Shown here: positions 1-8,862 of the stretch, piece after piece | How positions within the stretch are numbered: the first letter of the stretch is position 1 | Layout of the letters: each line of letters opens with the position of its first letter | Assembly: GCA_033765345.1 (NCBI GenBank) | Contig: JANRIC010000004.1 | Location: forward strand, 19,584 to 83,583 | DNA from: JANRIC01 sp033765345 | GTDB taxonomy: Bacteria; Bacteroidota; Bacteroidia; Cytophagales; Microscillaceae | Direction of reading: 5' to 3' | DNA: 64,000 nt | Translations under genes and position numbers: made by a program | The notes under the pieces: model-generated | Database searches by the model: none | Told to the model about the DNA's origin: nothing | Seen by the model: only the letters and a program-made list of their open reading frames with translations

Positions 1-2553
1 GAAGCAGATGTACCTAAAACAGATCAAAGAGGATATTTAAGAGATAACCAGCCCGATATAGGAGCTTATGAATTCCAAGCGGGAATACCAGTTAATTTTA
101 TTTATTCTTCTTTTGTGACACAAACCGGCTTTAGAATAGAATGGCAACCTTCCTCTTTTGTAGATAATTACCGCATAGATGTATCCACCTCTTCTGATTT
201 TGCAGCAGGTTCTTTTGTAGCTGGCTTTCAGAATTTACAAATCAATGCTAATACAAATACAGTAAATGTCAATGGGCTATCCGACGGCACAAAATATTTT
301 TTCAGGGTAAAAATTCAAAAAGGAAGTAATATATCGGAAAATGACATCATTGATTCTATTAGAACGCTTACGAGCCTTATTCCTTCTCCTGCTGCGAATC
401 CAGTCCTTGCTAATAGTATTGGTTTTAATAGTTTTCAGGCATCCTGGAAACCTGTTCCGGGAGCCCAAGGATATCTTGTAGATGTATCTACAGGACCTAA
501 TTTTACTTCAACAGAAATTTTTAGCGAATATTTTGACTTTCCCGTGAGCAGTACAGCTACAACGCTCAGTGTCACAGGGCTTAACCCCGGCACCACCTAC
601 TTTTATAGAGTACGTGCTGTTATTCTCGACAGGGTATCGCTTTCTTCCAATGTAATCAGTGTCACTACCTTAGACTCTCCTCCTGCTGCACCAACTAATT
701 TGCAGGCAGTAGCCTCTGGTGAGAATAGCATCACACTTTCTTGGATAGATAACTCCAATAATGAAAGCTCCTTTGAGATTGAACGTTCTAGAGATGACAT
801 CAATTTTGAGTTAATTAATATCGTAGATGCCAATGTCACTGTTTACACGGATGATTTTCTGGACAAATCAATAAATTATTATTATCGAGTCAGAGCTGTC
901 AATAGTGCCGGAAATTCAGCCTATACTCCCTCTGTAAGCATAACTACACTAAGTACCCCACTCAGACCAACTCAGTTGGAAGCTTTTGCAGCCTCCTCCA
1001 ATTCAATTTATCTCTTTTGGGTGGATAATTCTACGAATGAATCCTTATTTCAAATTGAAAGAACACTTGACCCAGCTCAAGGTTTTGTTGTCATCGCCAA
1101 TGTACCTGCCGATTCTACATTTTTTATTGACAATGCCCCAGTCGCTAATCGAGTCAATTTCTACAGGGTACGTGCCCTGAGTAATACCCAGGGAAATTCG
1201 GATTACAGCAATATTGCCGGGGCAAGAGCTGCCGACATACCTTCTGAACCAACAAATCTGGTAGCCAGTACCTTATCTTCCAGCCAAATTGCTCTGAACT
1301 GGACAGATAATGCCGACAATGAGCTAGGATATAGGATTGAGGTCGCCAATATTGTACAAACTGGCGGTTTTTTTGCAGAGATTGCGCAAGTCGGACCGGA
1401 TGTTACCACTTACATCGATTCAAATTTAATTGGCAATCAATTATATACCTATCGTGTAATCGCTTACAATGATGAAGGTATTTCGCTGTTCTCGAATGAA
1501 GCACAAGCTGTGACTCTTGTAATAGATGACTTCTCAACTCCCAATACACCTTCTGATCTTGAAGCCGAACCTGTGACCGATAGCGAAATCCTCCTCCGAT
1601 GGAGCGATAATTCTGCTGATGAAAATATCTTTATCATCCTACGCTCTGAACAAGCCAACACTGGTTTTGTACCCATTGCCGAGGTCGTGGCTGGTACTAC
1701 CCGCTATCAGGATGTAGGATTGACTGCGGGCGTGATTTATTATTATTATGTGCAAGCTTCCAATGCTGCAGGAGAGTCTGATTTGAGTAACCGTGCTTTT
1801 GCTATACCTGAATGTAATCTTACAATCGCTGTAAGTATTGATGAAGAGAATCTCATCTCAAGAATTTGTGATGATAAAGGTGCTTTCCTGCTTGCTAATA
1901 CCAATTCTGTTGAAGCTACCTATCAGTGGTATCGAAATGACAAGCCCATTCCCAATGCCAATTTGAATATCTATCAGGCTATTGAAAACGGGGAGTATAA
2001 TTGTAGAATCACCTCAGGGTTTACCTGTGACAAACAAGCTTCCAACCCCGTTGTTGTTATCCTTGAAGAATTATTTACCATCAATCTGATTTTCGAGGAA
2101 GGGGCTTTATTTGCTTCGGTTGTAGGTGCTCAAACCTATCAATGGTATTATGACTTCGAGCCTATCTCTGGTGCAAATGGCGACTTTTTTCGACCGAATC
2201 AAGAAGGTTCATATTATGTAGAAGTAACTTTAGACGGTTGTACGGCTACTTCGGAGCTTTTTTTCTACCAAATTACTGGTACAGAAAGTCAGAATTTATC
2301 TGGTCAAATGAAACTCTATCCAGTACCTAGCCCGGACATCATAAATCTTTCATTGGAATCTAACCTGATCGGTGGGGTTTATGAAATCAATGTCTATGAT
2401 ACCAAAGGCCAGAAGTATTCCCTTGATAATGGTTTCTTAACCCAAAATAAATTAGATAAAAAGCTCAATTTAAGTCATCTGCCTTCTGGAATTTATGTGC
2501 TGGAGTTTAAAGGCGAGCAGGCTACCGGACGTAGAAAAGTGATCAAATATTAG
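1..2553 (+). CDS. Exported fibronectin type III repeat protein, T9SS sorted (5' partial)
   Basis: The reading frame is open from base 1, so the gene starts outside the window; 850 residues are visible. The first residues contain the DQRG...DIGAYE signature that closes right-handed beta-helix domains of the choice-of-anchor Q type, so a beta-helix probably precedes. About six FN3-like domains follow (repeated pattern of LxWxDNS and YxYRVxAxN strands), then two Ig/PKD-like segments (QWYRND and QWYYDF), and a C-terminal type IX secretion sorting domain (KLYPVPSPD, ending GRRKVIKY). It is most likely a surface or secreted adhesin-like or polysaccharide-related protein. The catalytic or binding part lies upstream and cannot be judged. 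An internal GTG at 115 is not needed as a start. Confidence 0.85.
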   Translation, partial: EADVPKTDQRGYLRDNQPDIGAYEFQAGIPVNFIYSSFVTQTGFRIEWQPSSFVDNYRIDVSTSSDFAAGSFVAGFQNLQINANTNTVNVNGLSDGTKYFFRVKIQKGSNISENDIIDSIRTLTSLIPSPAANPVLANSIGFNSFQASWKPVPGAQGYLVDVSTGPNFTSTEIFSEYFDFPVSSTATTLSVTGLNPGTTYFYRVRAVILDRVSLSSNVISVTTLDSPPAAPTNLQAVASGENSITLSWIDNSNNESSFEIERSRDDINFELINIVDANVTVYTDDFLDKSINYYYRVRAVNSAGNSAYTPSVSITTLSTPLRPTQLEAFAASSNSIYLFWVDNSTNESLFQIERTLDPAQGFVVIANVPADSTFFIDNAPVANRVNFYRVRALSNTQGNSDYSNIAGARAADIPSEPTNLVASTLSSSQIALNWTDNADNELGYRIEVANIVQTGGFFAEIAQVGPDVTTYIDSNLIGNQLYTYRVIAYNDEGISLFSNEAQAVTLVIDDFSTPNTPSDLEAEPVTDSEILLRWSDNSADENIFIILRSEQANTGFVPIAEVVAGTTRYQDVGLTAGVIYYYYVQASNAAGESDLSNRAFAIPECNLTIAVSIDEENLISRICDDKGAFLLANTNSVEATYQWYRNDKPIPNANLNIYQAIENGEYNCRITSGFTCDKQASNPVVVILEELFTINLIFEEGALFASVVGAQTYQWYYDFEPISGANGDFFRPNQEGSYYVEVTLDGCTATSELFFYQITGTESQNLSGQMKLYPVPSPDIINLSLESNLIGGVYEINVYDTKGQKYSLDNGFLTQNKLDKKLNLSHLPSGIYVLEFKGEQATGRRKVIKY

Positions 2554-2684
2554 CGTTTGTTGTCCTTTTTATAGAATCCCTCAGTCTTGTGTTCATAGCC
2601 GCCCTCATATAACTTATCCTCAGGGTTATGGTCTTTGGCAGAAGATAGAGGGATTTCTTTTATTGGGATTCTTGGATTTAACTA

Positions 2685-3077
2685 TCAATTCTGTGCTAGA
2701 AATATCCACATTTTGGGTAAAAAAATAAGTAGACCGACCAAAGATGCACTGATTGCAGCCAATAAAACTGCCCCTGAAGCAATATCTTTCACCAAACCGG
2801 CCTTAGGGTGTAGCTGGGGAGAAAGCCAGTCTACAAACTCTTCAATGGCTGTGTTGAATGTCTCAGCAGCCAGTACCAATCCCATAGCCAATACCAATAC
2901 AGCCCATTCCAAAGCACTGATATTAAAAAAAAAACCAAAAAAGATTACCCAAAAACTGATAAACAGATGAATCCAGGCATTGTGCTGGGTCTTTAGGCAA
3001 TGCATCACGCCACGATAGGCATATACAAAACTTTGAGCGCGTGCCCGAATAGTGAATTTTTTTCTGTCGTTAGTCAT
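2685..3077 (-). CDS. dgkA: Diacylglycerol/undecaprenol kinase family protein
   Basis: A 130-aa integral membrane protein with an amphipathic N-terminus and three hydrophobic segments. It has the family signatures AETFNTAIEE (substrate/metal-binding glutamates) and KDIASGAVLL. DgkA-type enzymes phosphorylate diacylglycerol or undecaprenol with ATP at the inner membrane, recycling lipid carriers. Which substrate applies cannot be told from the sequence. It is transcribed away from rpsU; a reading frame of about 43 codons lacking a normal start follows its stop (2554-2682). Confidence 0.9.
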   Translation of the reverse strand: MTNDRKKFTIRARAQSFVYAYRGVMHCLKTQHNAWIHLFISFWVIFFGFFFNISALEWAVLVLAMGLVLAAETFNTAIEEFVDWLSPQLHPKAGLVKDIASGAVLLAAISASLVGLLIFLPKMWIFLAQN

Positions 3078-3253
3078 GCTATAAAATTAAAAAATATGTG
3101 TTTATACTCCATAATAAACAAAAAATTACAACATTTATTTTAGCACTACAACCCGCCAAAAAGTTGAAAAAAAAATGAAATGGCTTGAATTTCAAAATTC
3201 AAATCACCTAATACCTTCCACCATTAAATTTCAAACCCGAGATAAACAAAAAA

Positions 3254-3285
3254 TTTGATGAAATAAAAATTATGCTTTACCTTTG
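3254..3285 (+). promoter_or_regulatory. Bacteroidota-type promoter for rpsU operon
   Basis: TTTG at 3254-3257 and TACCTTTG at 3278-3285 are separated by 20 bases. This matches the -33 TTTG / -7 TAnnTTTG consensus of Bacteroidota sigma-70 promoters. It lies about 85 bases upstream of the rpsU start, leaving an AT-rich leader. Confidence 0.6.
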
Positions 3286-3368
3286 CGTTCCCTAATAAAA
3301 TTTTGAAAATTAAACTGTGTTTTCATCGAATAATCATATTTAAACTTAAAATTAACAAAGAATAATAT

Positions 3369-3563
3369 ATGATCATCATTAATGTGAAAGATAATGAATC
3401 TATAGACAAAGCTCTGAAAAGATTCAAGAAAAAATTTGAAAAAACTGGTGTACTCAAACAATTGCGCGACCGAAGCCAATTTGAAAAAAGATCCGTCAAA
3501 AGACGAAACCAAATGATCCGCGCCGCCTATCGCCAAAAAATGCGCGATCAAGAAAATGTATAA
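3369..3563 (+). CDS. rpsU: 30S ribosomal protein bS21
   Basis: A 64-aa basic protein with the bS21 pattern: short N-terminal beta strand (IIINVKDNESIDKALKRFK), then long lysine/arginine-rich helices. It binds the small subunit near the 3' end of 16S rRNA and influences initiation. First gene of a probable rpsU-xerC-hpf operon, an arrangement common in Bacteroidota. Confidence 0.95.
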   Translation: MIIINVKDNESIDKALKRFKKKFEKTGVLKQLRDRSQFEKRSVKRRNQMIRAAYRQKMRDQENV

Positions 3564-3610
3564 ATCCTTTGGATATTAAAAAATTTATGTTATATTGGTG
3601 TTAAGAAAAA

Positions 3611-4525
3611 ATGGTTTTTCTTAACACTGATATAAAGCTTATGGTTAAGTCATTCATCAGTTATATTTTCTACGAAAAACGATATAGTCCAACCACTATA
3701 TCATCCTACAAAAATGACTTGATACAATTCCAGGCTTTTCTGTCTGAGTGTTATGCCCTAGAAAACCCCGAAAAGGCAGATTTTAATATGATTCGTGCCT
3801 GGCTCGTGCAGCTTACCGAGCAAGACTACAATCCCCGATCTATCAATCGAAAAATTGCTACCTTAAAGTCTTATTTCAAATTCCTGGTTAAAAAAGGAGT
3901 CCTAGAAATAAATCCGACACTCCGTGTCAAAACACTCAAAACCGCCCGCAAATCTCCTACTTTTGTCGAGGAAGATAAACTCTTGCAAGTACTCAATCAA
4001 GTGCAGTTTGAGGATAATTTTCAGGATTTACGCAGCCAATTGATTCTTGAGATTCTTTACGGTACTGGTATCCGACTGGCCGAGTTGATGGATTTGCGTT
4101 GGCCAGCCATAGACTTCGCCAACAAACTCGTCAAAATCAGTGGAAAAGGCAATAAAGAAAGGCTTATCCCCGTGCATGACACTTTATTAAACCTCATCAA
4201 AAAATATGAACTCATCAAAAGACATCATTTTGAAGGTAAACTCAAGCACGATTACCTCATCGTGTCAGATTCCGGCGGCTTGAGCTACCCAATGCTTGTC
4301 TACAAAACCGTCAAGAAATATCTCAGTTTGGTAACAACTCAAGATAAAAAAAGTCCACATGTATTGAGACATTCCTTTGCCACGCATCTGCTCAACAAAG
4401 GTGCCGATCTCAATGCCATTAAAGAACTTTTGGGGCACTCGAGCCTGAATGCCACACAGGTGTACACCCATAACTCACTCAAAAAGTTAAAGGATGTATT
4501 TGACCAGGCACACCCCAAAGCTTAG
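3611..4525 (+). CDS. xerC: Tyrosine recombinase XerC/XerD type
   Basis: 304 aa. N-terminal SAM-like core-binding domain (about residues 10-95) and C-terminal catalytic domain with the full active site: Arg in GTGIRLAEL, Lys in GKGNKERLIP, HxxR in HVLRHSFATH, His in LGHSS and the nucleophilic Tyr in TQVYTHNS. Xer recombinases resolve chromosome dimers at dif during division. Length and position between rpsU and hpf mark it as the housekeeping enzyme, not a phage or island integrase. Translation may instead begin at the ATG at 3641. Confidence 0.92.
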   Translation: MVFLNTDIKLMVKSFISYIFYEKRYSPTTISSYKNDLIQFQAFLSECYALENPEKADFNMIRAWLVQLTEQDYNPRSINRKIATLKSYFKFLVKKGVLEINPTLRVKTLKTARKSPTFVEEDKLLQVLNQVQFEDNFQDLRSQLILEILYGTGIRLAELMDLRWPAIDFANKLVKISGKGNKERLIPVHDTLLNLIKKYELIKRHHFEGKLKHDYLIVSDSGGLSYPMLVYKTVKKYLSLVTTQDKKSPHVLRHSFATHLLNKGADLNAIKELLGHSSLNATQVYTHNSLKKLKDVFDQAHPKA

Positions 4526-4554
4526 TTTATTTATTCACTTAAACATTAAACACT

Positions 4555-4857
4555 ATGAGACTTCAGATTCATTCCATTCACTTTGATGCAGATATCAAGC
4601 TGATTGAATTTATCCAAAAAAAGAGCGATAAGCTTGAAACCTACTTTGACCAGATACTAAATGGAGAGGTTTTTCTTCGTTTAGACAAAGGAGAACATAG
4701 TCGTGCCAATAAGGTTGTTGAAATCAAATTGAATATTCCTGGGGCAACTTTATTTTCAAAACAACAAAACACTTCTTTTGAAGCCGCTACCGATCAAGCC
4801 GTAGAAGGTCTCAGACGCCAGATCAAAAAACATAAAGAGAAATTACTACAGAAATAA
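4555..4857 (+). CDS. hpf: Ribosome hibernation promoting factor (short HPF/RaiA)
   Basis: 100 aa, the short form: beta-alpha-beta-beta-beta-alpha fold beginning MRLQIHSIHFDAD, with a basic C-terminal helix (LRRQIKKHKEKL). These proteins occupy the decoding centre of idle ribosomes in stationary phase. Last gene of the rpsU-xerC-hpf cluster; a strong hairpin follows directly. Confidence 0.92.
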   Translation: MRLQIHSIHFDADIKLIEFIQKKSDKLETYFDQILNGEVFLRLDKGEHSRANKVVEIKLNIPGATLFSKQQNTSFEAATDQAVEGLRRQIKKHKEKLLQK

Positions 4858-4869
4858 ATCCATAAAAGC

Positions 4870-4908
4870 TTGTAGAAACGTTGCTGGGCAACGTTTCTAC
4901 AAATTTTC
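4870..4908. terminator. Perfect 14-bp hairpin between convergent genes
   Basis: TTGTAGAAACGTTG (4870-4883) pairs perfectly with 4889-4902 around a five-base loop and is followed by a short T stretch. It lies between hpf (+) and the PLP enzyme gene (-), so it probably terminates hpf and may serve both strands. Confidence 0.75.
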
Positions 4909-4920
4909 CTCACCCTACAC

Positions 4921-6105
4921 TCATCCCTCCAATACCCTCAAAGCCGCCTCCAAATCCTCAATCAATACCGCCGCATCTTCCTGCCCAATACTCACTCGGA
5001 TCATATTCCAGGGTAAATCCGGGCTTTTATAAATTTCGGAGGCATACAAGGTACAAGCCGGAAAAATCAGCGATTCATAACTCCCCCAAGAAACCGCCAA
5101 CAAGAATCTTTTGAGGTGATTACAAAAAGCCTCAACCTGCTCTATCGTATCGGCCTTAACCTGAATGCTAAACATGCCACTGCCTTTTTTCATCTGCTTG
5201 AGTGCCAGATCGTATTGTGGATGGCTGGGTGAATGCGGATAGTAGACTTGCTCAATCTTAGGATGATTCTCAAGGAACTCTACTACTTTGGCAGTAGTCT
5301 GACTGACACGCTCCATACGAATGGGCAAAGTACGCAAACCTCTGAGCAAAAGCCAGGAATTAAACGGCGAGCTGATCCCGCCCAAAGTCATATATTCTGA
5401 GGCAAATAGCTTACGAATCATTTCTTTAGAACCACAAACCACACCTGCCACAGCATCGCTATGCCCAGCAATGTATTTGGTAGCCGAATGCACGGTCATA
5501 TCTACACCCATCGCAATCGGATTTTGATAAAGCGGTGTGGCATAGCTATTATCCATAATAGTAACCAAATGATGTTTTTTAGCTATTGCCACCACAGCCT
5601 CCATGTCCTGCATTTCAAATGTCCAGGAATTGGGGCTTTCCAAGTAAATCAATTTGGTATTGGGCTGAATAGCAGCTTCAAAATTTTGCGGGTCAGTGCC
5701 GTCTACCATCGTGGCATGGATACCAAAACGAGGTAGGAAAACTGTCATCAGTTTATTCGTCCAGCTATAAGGTTTTTTGACACAGACAATATGATCCCCT
5801 GCCTGTACTTGAAGCATCACCGCAGAAGCAATGGCTGCACTTCCGCTGGCAAAAATTAGGGCATCTTCAGCTTGCTCCAGGGCAGCAATTTTTTTGCGAA
5901 GAATGTCCGTAGTAGGGTTATTGCCACGGGTGTAAAAAGGCCTTTCAGCCTCTTCTTTGAGCAAACGACGCATTTCAGCGACATTCTTAGAGCTGAAAAT
6001 CACCGTTTGGAAAATGGGGGGAGCGACGGAATCTAGGTAGTTTTCGCGTTCTTCTCCCAAACTATTGATAATATATGCAATGTCCATAAACGGAAAATTA
6101 CACAA
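4921..6105 (-). CDS. Cys/Met-metabolism PLP-dependent enzyme (trans-sulfuration family)
   Basis: 394 aa, fold type I PLP enzyme of the cystathionine gamma-synthase/lyase, O-acetylhomoserine sulfhydrylase and methionine gamma-lyase family. Visible signatures are YTRGNNPTT near the N-terminus (phosphate contact from the partner subunit), ASGSAAIASA, DNSYATPL (aspartate to the pyridine nitrogen) and SATKYIAGHSD with the Schiff-base lysine. The exact reaction cannot be assigned from sequence alone. The start could be the ATG at 6105 or the one at 6087 (MDIAYII). Downstream it converges on hpf across the shared hairpin. Confidence 0.85.
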   Translation of the reverse strand: MCNFPFMDIAYIINSLGEERENYLDSVAPPIFQTVIFSSKNVAEMRRLLKEEAERPFYTRGNNPTTDILRKKIAALEQAEDALIFASGSAAIASAVMLQVQAGDHIVCVKKPYSWTNKLMTVFLPRFGIHATMVDGTDPQNFEAAIQPNTKLIYLESPNSWTFEMQDMEAVVAIAKKHHLVTIMDNSYATPLYQNPIAMGVDMTVHSATKYIAGHSDAVAGVVCGSKEMIRKLFASEYMTLGGISSPFNSWLLLRGLRTLPIRMERVSQTTAKVVEFLENHPKIEQVYYPHSPSHPQYDLALKQMKKGSGMFSIQVKADTIEQVEAFCNHLKRFLLAVSWGSYESLIFPACTLYASEIYKSPDLPWNMIRVSIGQEDAAVLIEDLEAALRVLEG

Positions 6106-6119
6106 TATTTTAGCGAGTG

Positions 6120-6298
6120 CAAATAAAATTAAGGAAATTAAGGAAATTAAGGAAATTAAGGGAATTAAGGGAATTAAGGGAATTAAGGGAATTAAGGGAA
6201 TTAAGGGAATTAAATCAATTAAGGGAATTAAGGGAATTAATTCTCTTAATTTTTAATTTTTTTAATTATTTTAATTATTTTAATTCTCTTAATTATTT
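6120..6298. repeat. 9-bp purine-rich tandem array plus inverted 9-bp array
   Basis: The left part (about 6127-6240) is TTAAGGAAA x3, then about ten TTAAGGGAA units with one interruption. The right part (about 6259-6298) is four units of TTAATTATT/TTAATTCTC. The two halves keep the same 9-bp phase and share complementary AATTAA cores, so the transcript could fold as a long imperfect hairpin with G-U pairs. The frame of the downstream dehydrogenase stays open through the array, but the repeat-derived peptide (LRELREL...) looks like a by-product. Confidence 0.85.
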
Positions 6299-6326
6299 CG
6301 TTGTTTGCGATTTAAAAATAAGTTGT

Positions 6327-7133
6327 ATGAAAGATAAAGTGGTCATTATCACTGGAGCTTCTTCGGGCATTGGGAAAGCTCTTGCATTTGAATTCGGTTC
6401 GGCAGGTGCCAACATAGTAATTACCGGCCGTAATCAGGAAAACTTGCATCAAACCTCCAAAGAACTAACCCAAAAAGGCATCAATAATCTGCCTGTAACG
6501 GCTGACGTGAGTGTACTGGAAGATAATGCGCTTTTGATAGATAAAACCCTAGAAAAATATGGTAAACTTGACATTTTGATCAATAATGCTGGGATGTCGA
6601 TGCGCTCTTTATTTGAGGAGGTAGATATCAAGGTGATTCGTCAACTCATGGAAATCAACTTCTTCGGCACGGTCTACGCCACTAAATATGCTTTGCCTCA
6701 TATTATCCGCAGTCAGGGTTCTATCGTAGGTATTTCCTCGATTGCTGGCTATCGGGGGCTTCCAGCCCGAACGGGTTATTCGGCCTCCAAATTTGCCATG
6801 CACGGCTTCCTAGAATCATTACGCACCGAACTACTCAAAAAAAACGTGCATATCCTCCTGGCTTGCCCAGGCTTTACCCAATCCAATATCCGTAAAGTAG
6901 CTCTCACCGCCGATGGTTCTCCACAAGCAGAGACTCCCAGAAACGAAGAAAAAATGATGAATGCCGAAGAAGTAGCCCATAGAATTCTAAAAGCCGTTCA
7001 GAAAAGAAAAAGAGACTTGGTACTCACCCGACAAGGTAAACTGACTGTATTTTTGAACAAATGGCTTCCTGCCTGGATGGATAAAATGGTGTATCAAGTG
7101 ATGGCCAAAGAACCAAATTCACCATTTAAATAA
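6327..7133 (+). CDS. Short-chain dehydrogenase/reductase
   Basis: 268 aa from the ATG at 6327, classical SDR length. Rossmann motif TGASSGIGKA near residue 10, NNAG near 88, catalytic Ser in GISSIAG and YSASK as the active-site Tyr/Lys pair. It is a cytoplasmic NAD(P)H oxidoreductase; the CPGF segment and the C-terminal lysine/arginine-rich tail resemble DltE/YqjQ-type enzymes of unknown substrate. The frame is open upstream to 6117 through a 9-bp repeat, but the family start fits 6327. The array ends about 30 bases before the start codon and may affect expression. Confidence 0.9.
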   Translation: MKDKVVIITGASSGIGKALAFEFGSAGANIVITGRNQENLHQTSKELTQKGINNLPVTADVSVLEDNALLIDKTLEKYGKLDILINNAGMSMRSLFEEVDIKVIRQLMEINFFGTVYATKYALPHIIRSQGSIVGISSIAGYRGLPARTGYSASKFAMHGFLESLRTELLKKNVHILLACPGFTQSNIRKVALTADGSPQAETPRNEEKMMNAEEVAHRILKAVQKRKRDLVLTRQGKLTVFLNKWLPAWMDKMVYQVMAKEPNSPFK

Positions 7134-7145
7134 AATAAAAGCGTT

Positions 7146-7883
7146 TCAAAATTGAATCGGACGTAAGTTACTTTCTTTGATGTACAACTCCTTTTCGTTC
7201 CAAAGGATTTTGTACCATATATCTTGTTTACCCAATACAAAAACCCGATGCCCTTTCGCGATAATTTCAACAGGTTTAGAGCCTGAGGAAGGGGCACTCA
7301 TTAGATAACTCTTATCCTGAATCACAATCCCCATCAGGGACTCTTCAGAAAATCTCATCAGGAAAAAACCCACACTCAGCAGGACAAGCAAGGGAATTTT
7401 ATATCGAAGGGCGATTCTTTGTTTTAAATAATACAAATAGAGGATAAAAATAAAACCCAGCCCACAAATCCCCAGAAATAAAAAGGCCAGATACGTAAAA
7501 TAACGCTGATAAATCGCCCTGATATAATCCAGGTCGGAGTGCTCATAACCGCTCAACCGGTACGTATGTGCGATATTTTCCATCTGAATCAAGGTGGCAT
7601 CTTGAGGGGCATACAGATACAAAAGACTTAAGTAATACAAGGCATCGGTATAATTGCCCAATCCTTCACTGACAAAAGCCATTTTGATCAGCATATTGGG
7701 AGATACTTCATGGGTTTGAGCAAATACTTCTTCAAAGAGCTCAAGAGACTCCGTAAACTTTTTTCTTTCAAAAAGAGCATTTGCTTCGGTTATCTTAGCA
7801 TCTAAGTCCTTATTAGCCAAGCAATTGACACAGAAAAACATAAAAATTATAAAAAAAGTCTGGCAATATTTTGTGGTTTTCAT
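7146..7883 (-). CDS. TPR and SH3-like membrane protein (BatE-like)
   Basis: 245 aa. Signal peptide (residues 1-23), two TPR-like helical repeats (about 25-110: ALFERKKFTESLELFEEVF, then the LGNYTDALYYLSLLYLYAP segment), two transmembrane helices (about 128-152 and 163-180), and an SH3-like tail (SYLMSAPSSGS..., WYKILW, YIKESNLRPI). The layout matches the BatE-like proteins of Bacteroidota aerotolerance clusters, but no batA-D genes are nearby, so the role is open. Divergent from tRNA-Lys, whose promoter overlaps its first codons. Confidence 0.65.
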   Translation of the reverse strand: MKTTKYCQTFFIIFMFFCVNCLANKDLDAKITEANALFERKKFTESLELFEEVFAQTHEVSPNMLIKMAFVSEGLGNYTDALYYLSLLYLYAPQDATLIQMENIAHTYRLSGYEHSDLDYIRAIYQRYFTYLAFLFLGICGLGFIFILYLYYLKQRIALRYKIPLLVLLSVGFFLMRFSEESLMGIVIQDKSYLMSAPSSGSKPVEIIAKGHRVFVLGKQDIWYKILWNEKELYIKESNLRPIQF

Positions 7884-7900
7884 TTATTCTCCTATTTTTG
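7870..7900 (+). promoter_or_regulatory. Promoter of tRNA-Lys
   Basis: TTTG (7870-7873), 19 bases, then TATTTTTG (7893-7900): an exact fit to the Bacteroidota promoter pattern, 41 bases before the tRNA. The -33 element lies inside the start of the divergent membrane-protein gene. Confidence 0.65.
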
Positions 7901-7941
7901 CAGTCCCAAATAAGGGAAAAACTCAGAAAAAAACAAATTTT

Positions 7942-8014
7942 GATTCCGTAGCTCAGTTGGTAGAGCATTTCACTTTTAATGAAGGGGTCCTGGGTTCGAG
8001 TCCCAGCGGGATCA
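7942..8014 (+). tRNA. trnK: tRNA-Lys (anticodon TTT)
   Basis: Complete 73-nt cloverleaf. The acceptor stem GATTCCG pairs with CGGGATC (one T-G pair), the D-loop reads AGCTCAGTTGGTAGAGC, the anticodon loop CTTTTAA contains TTT, and the T-arm has GGTTCGAGTCC. The discriminator base is A and CCA is not encoded. It marks the left edge of the accessory block, but no copy of its 3' end was found downstream, so use as an integration site is not shown. Confidence 0.97.
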
Positions 8015-8023
8015 CAAAGGTAG

Positions 8024-8056
8024 AAAAACCCGAGAAAATTTCTCGGGTTTTTTATT
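8024..8056 (+). terminator. Rho-independent terminator of tRNA-Lys
   Basis: AAACCCGAGAAA and TTTCTCGGGTTT form a near loop-less hairpin followed by a T run; it starts ten bases after the tRNA. Confidence 0.9.
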
Positions 8057-8376
8057 TTATATATAGACTTAAAGTTTTCACGGGCGACTTATCAAGCTGG
8101 CAAACAGACACTTTCTAAATCTTACACACAAGAAAATTTGGTTGTCTGATAAATTTATATGCCTCCTAGCTGCACAAAAAATGTTATAGAACCATAAAAT
8201 ATACTTTATAAAAACCCGAAAGTCTCTAGATGCAGAATTCGGGCTTATTTTTGGCTTCTTGCACAGCCTACGGACTGAGGCACCAGCCTAGCTGTTCAGG
8301 AGAATACCTTTTTATTTGGATTGACAAGTCATCCTTCAGAAGATTTACCACAACCTCGGGGTAAAATCCCTGTGAT

Positions 8377-8691
8377 AGTATGTAAACGTACTGTTCCAGT
8401 CTGTAAAGTCTTTGTTTTAGTGTGTAATGTTTGAATTCTAGTGTGTAACGTCTAAATTCTAGTGTGTGATGTTTGAATTATAGTGTGTGATGTTTGAATT
8501 ATAGTGTGTGATGTTTGAATTATAGTGTGTAATGTTTGAATTATAGTGTGTAACGTCTAAATTCTAGTGTGTAACGTCTAAATTATAGTGTGCAATATTT
8601 AAGTTCCAGTGTGTAATGTCTAAATTATGGTGTGTAATGTTTGAATTTCAGTGTGTGATGTTTTAATTTTAGTGTGTAATGTCTGAATTCT
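8377..8691. repeat. Minisatellite, 15 units of 21 bp
   Basis: Exactly 15 head-to-tail units of 21 bp (315 bp), most starting AGTGTGTAATG or AGTGTGTGATG. The first two units are degenerate and variants are clustered (three identical units at positions 5-7). All three forward frames have stops in every unit, and the reverse strand is interrupted by TAG in several units, so it is non-coding. The flanks 8060-8376 and 8692-8860 hold no gene that I can support. Confidence 0.95.
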
Positions 8692-8862
8692 ATCCCCCAT
8701 CTGGTACTAGCGTAAGGCATAACTAATTTGACCAAATAAAAAGCCCGCTAGATCATTTGGATATTTGAGGTGAAATGGTTTTATTGATAAAAATTACATG
8801 GTAGACAAAGCAGAAATAAACGCAAGTTTTAAAGAATAAACGCAAGGGTTGCGTTTATACGG

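Noticed and set aside
3611..4525. Integrase of a genomic island
   Set aside because: Length, motifs and the rpsU-xerC-hpf context fit the housekeeping Xer recombinase.
6117..6326. N-terminal extension of the dehydrogenase with LREL repeats
   Set aside because: The extension is encoded entirely by the 9-bp array and AT-rich leader; the family start fits the ATG at 6327.
7942..8014. tRNA-Lys used as attachment site of the accessory block
   Set aside because: No direct copy of the tRNA 3' end was found by reading through to 14.5 kb and no integrase is present.
8377..8691. CRISPR array
   Set aside because: The units are contiguous 21-bp repeats without spacers and no cas genes are near.
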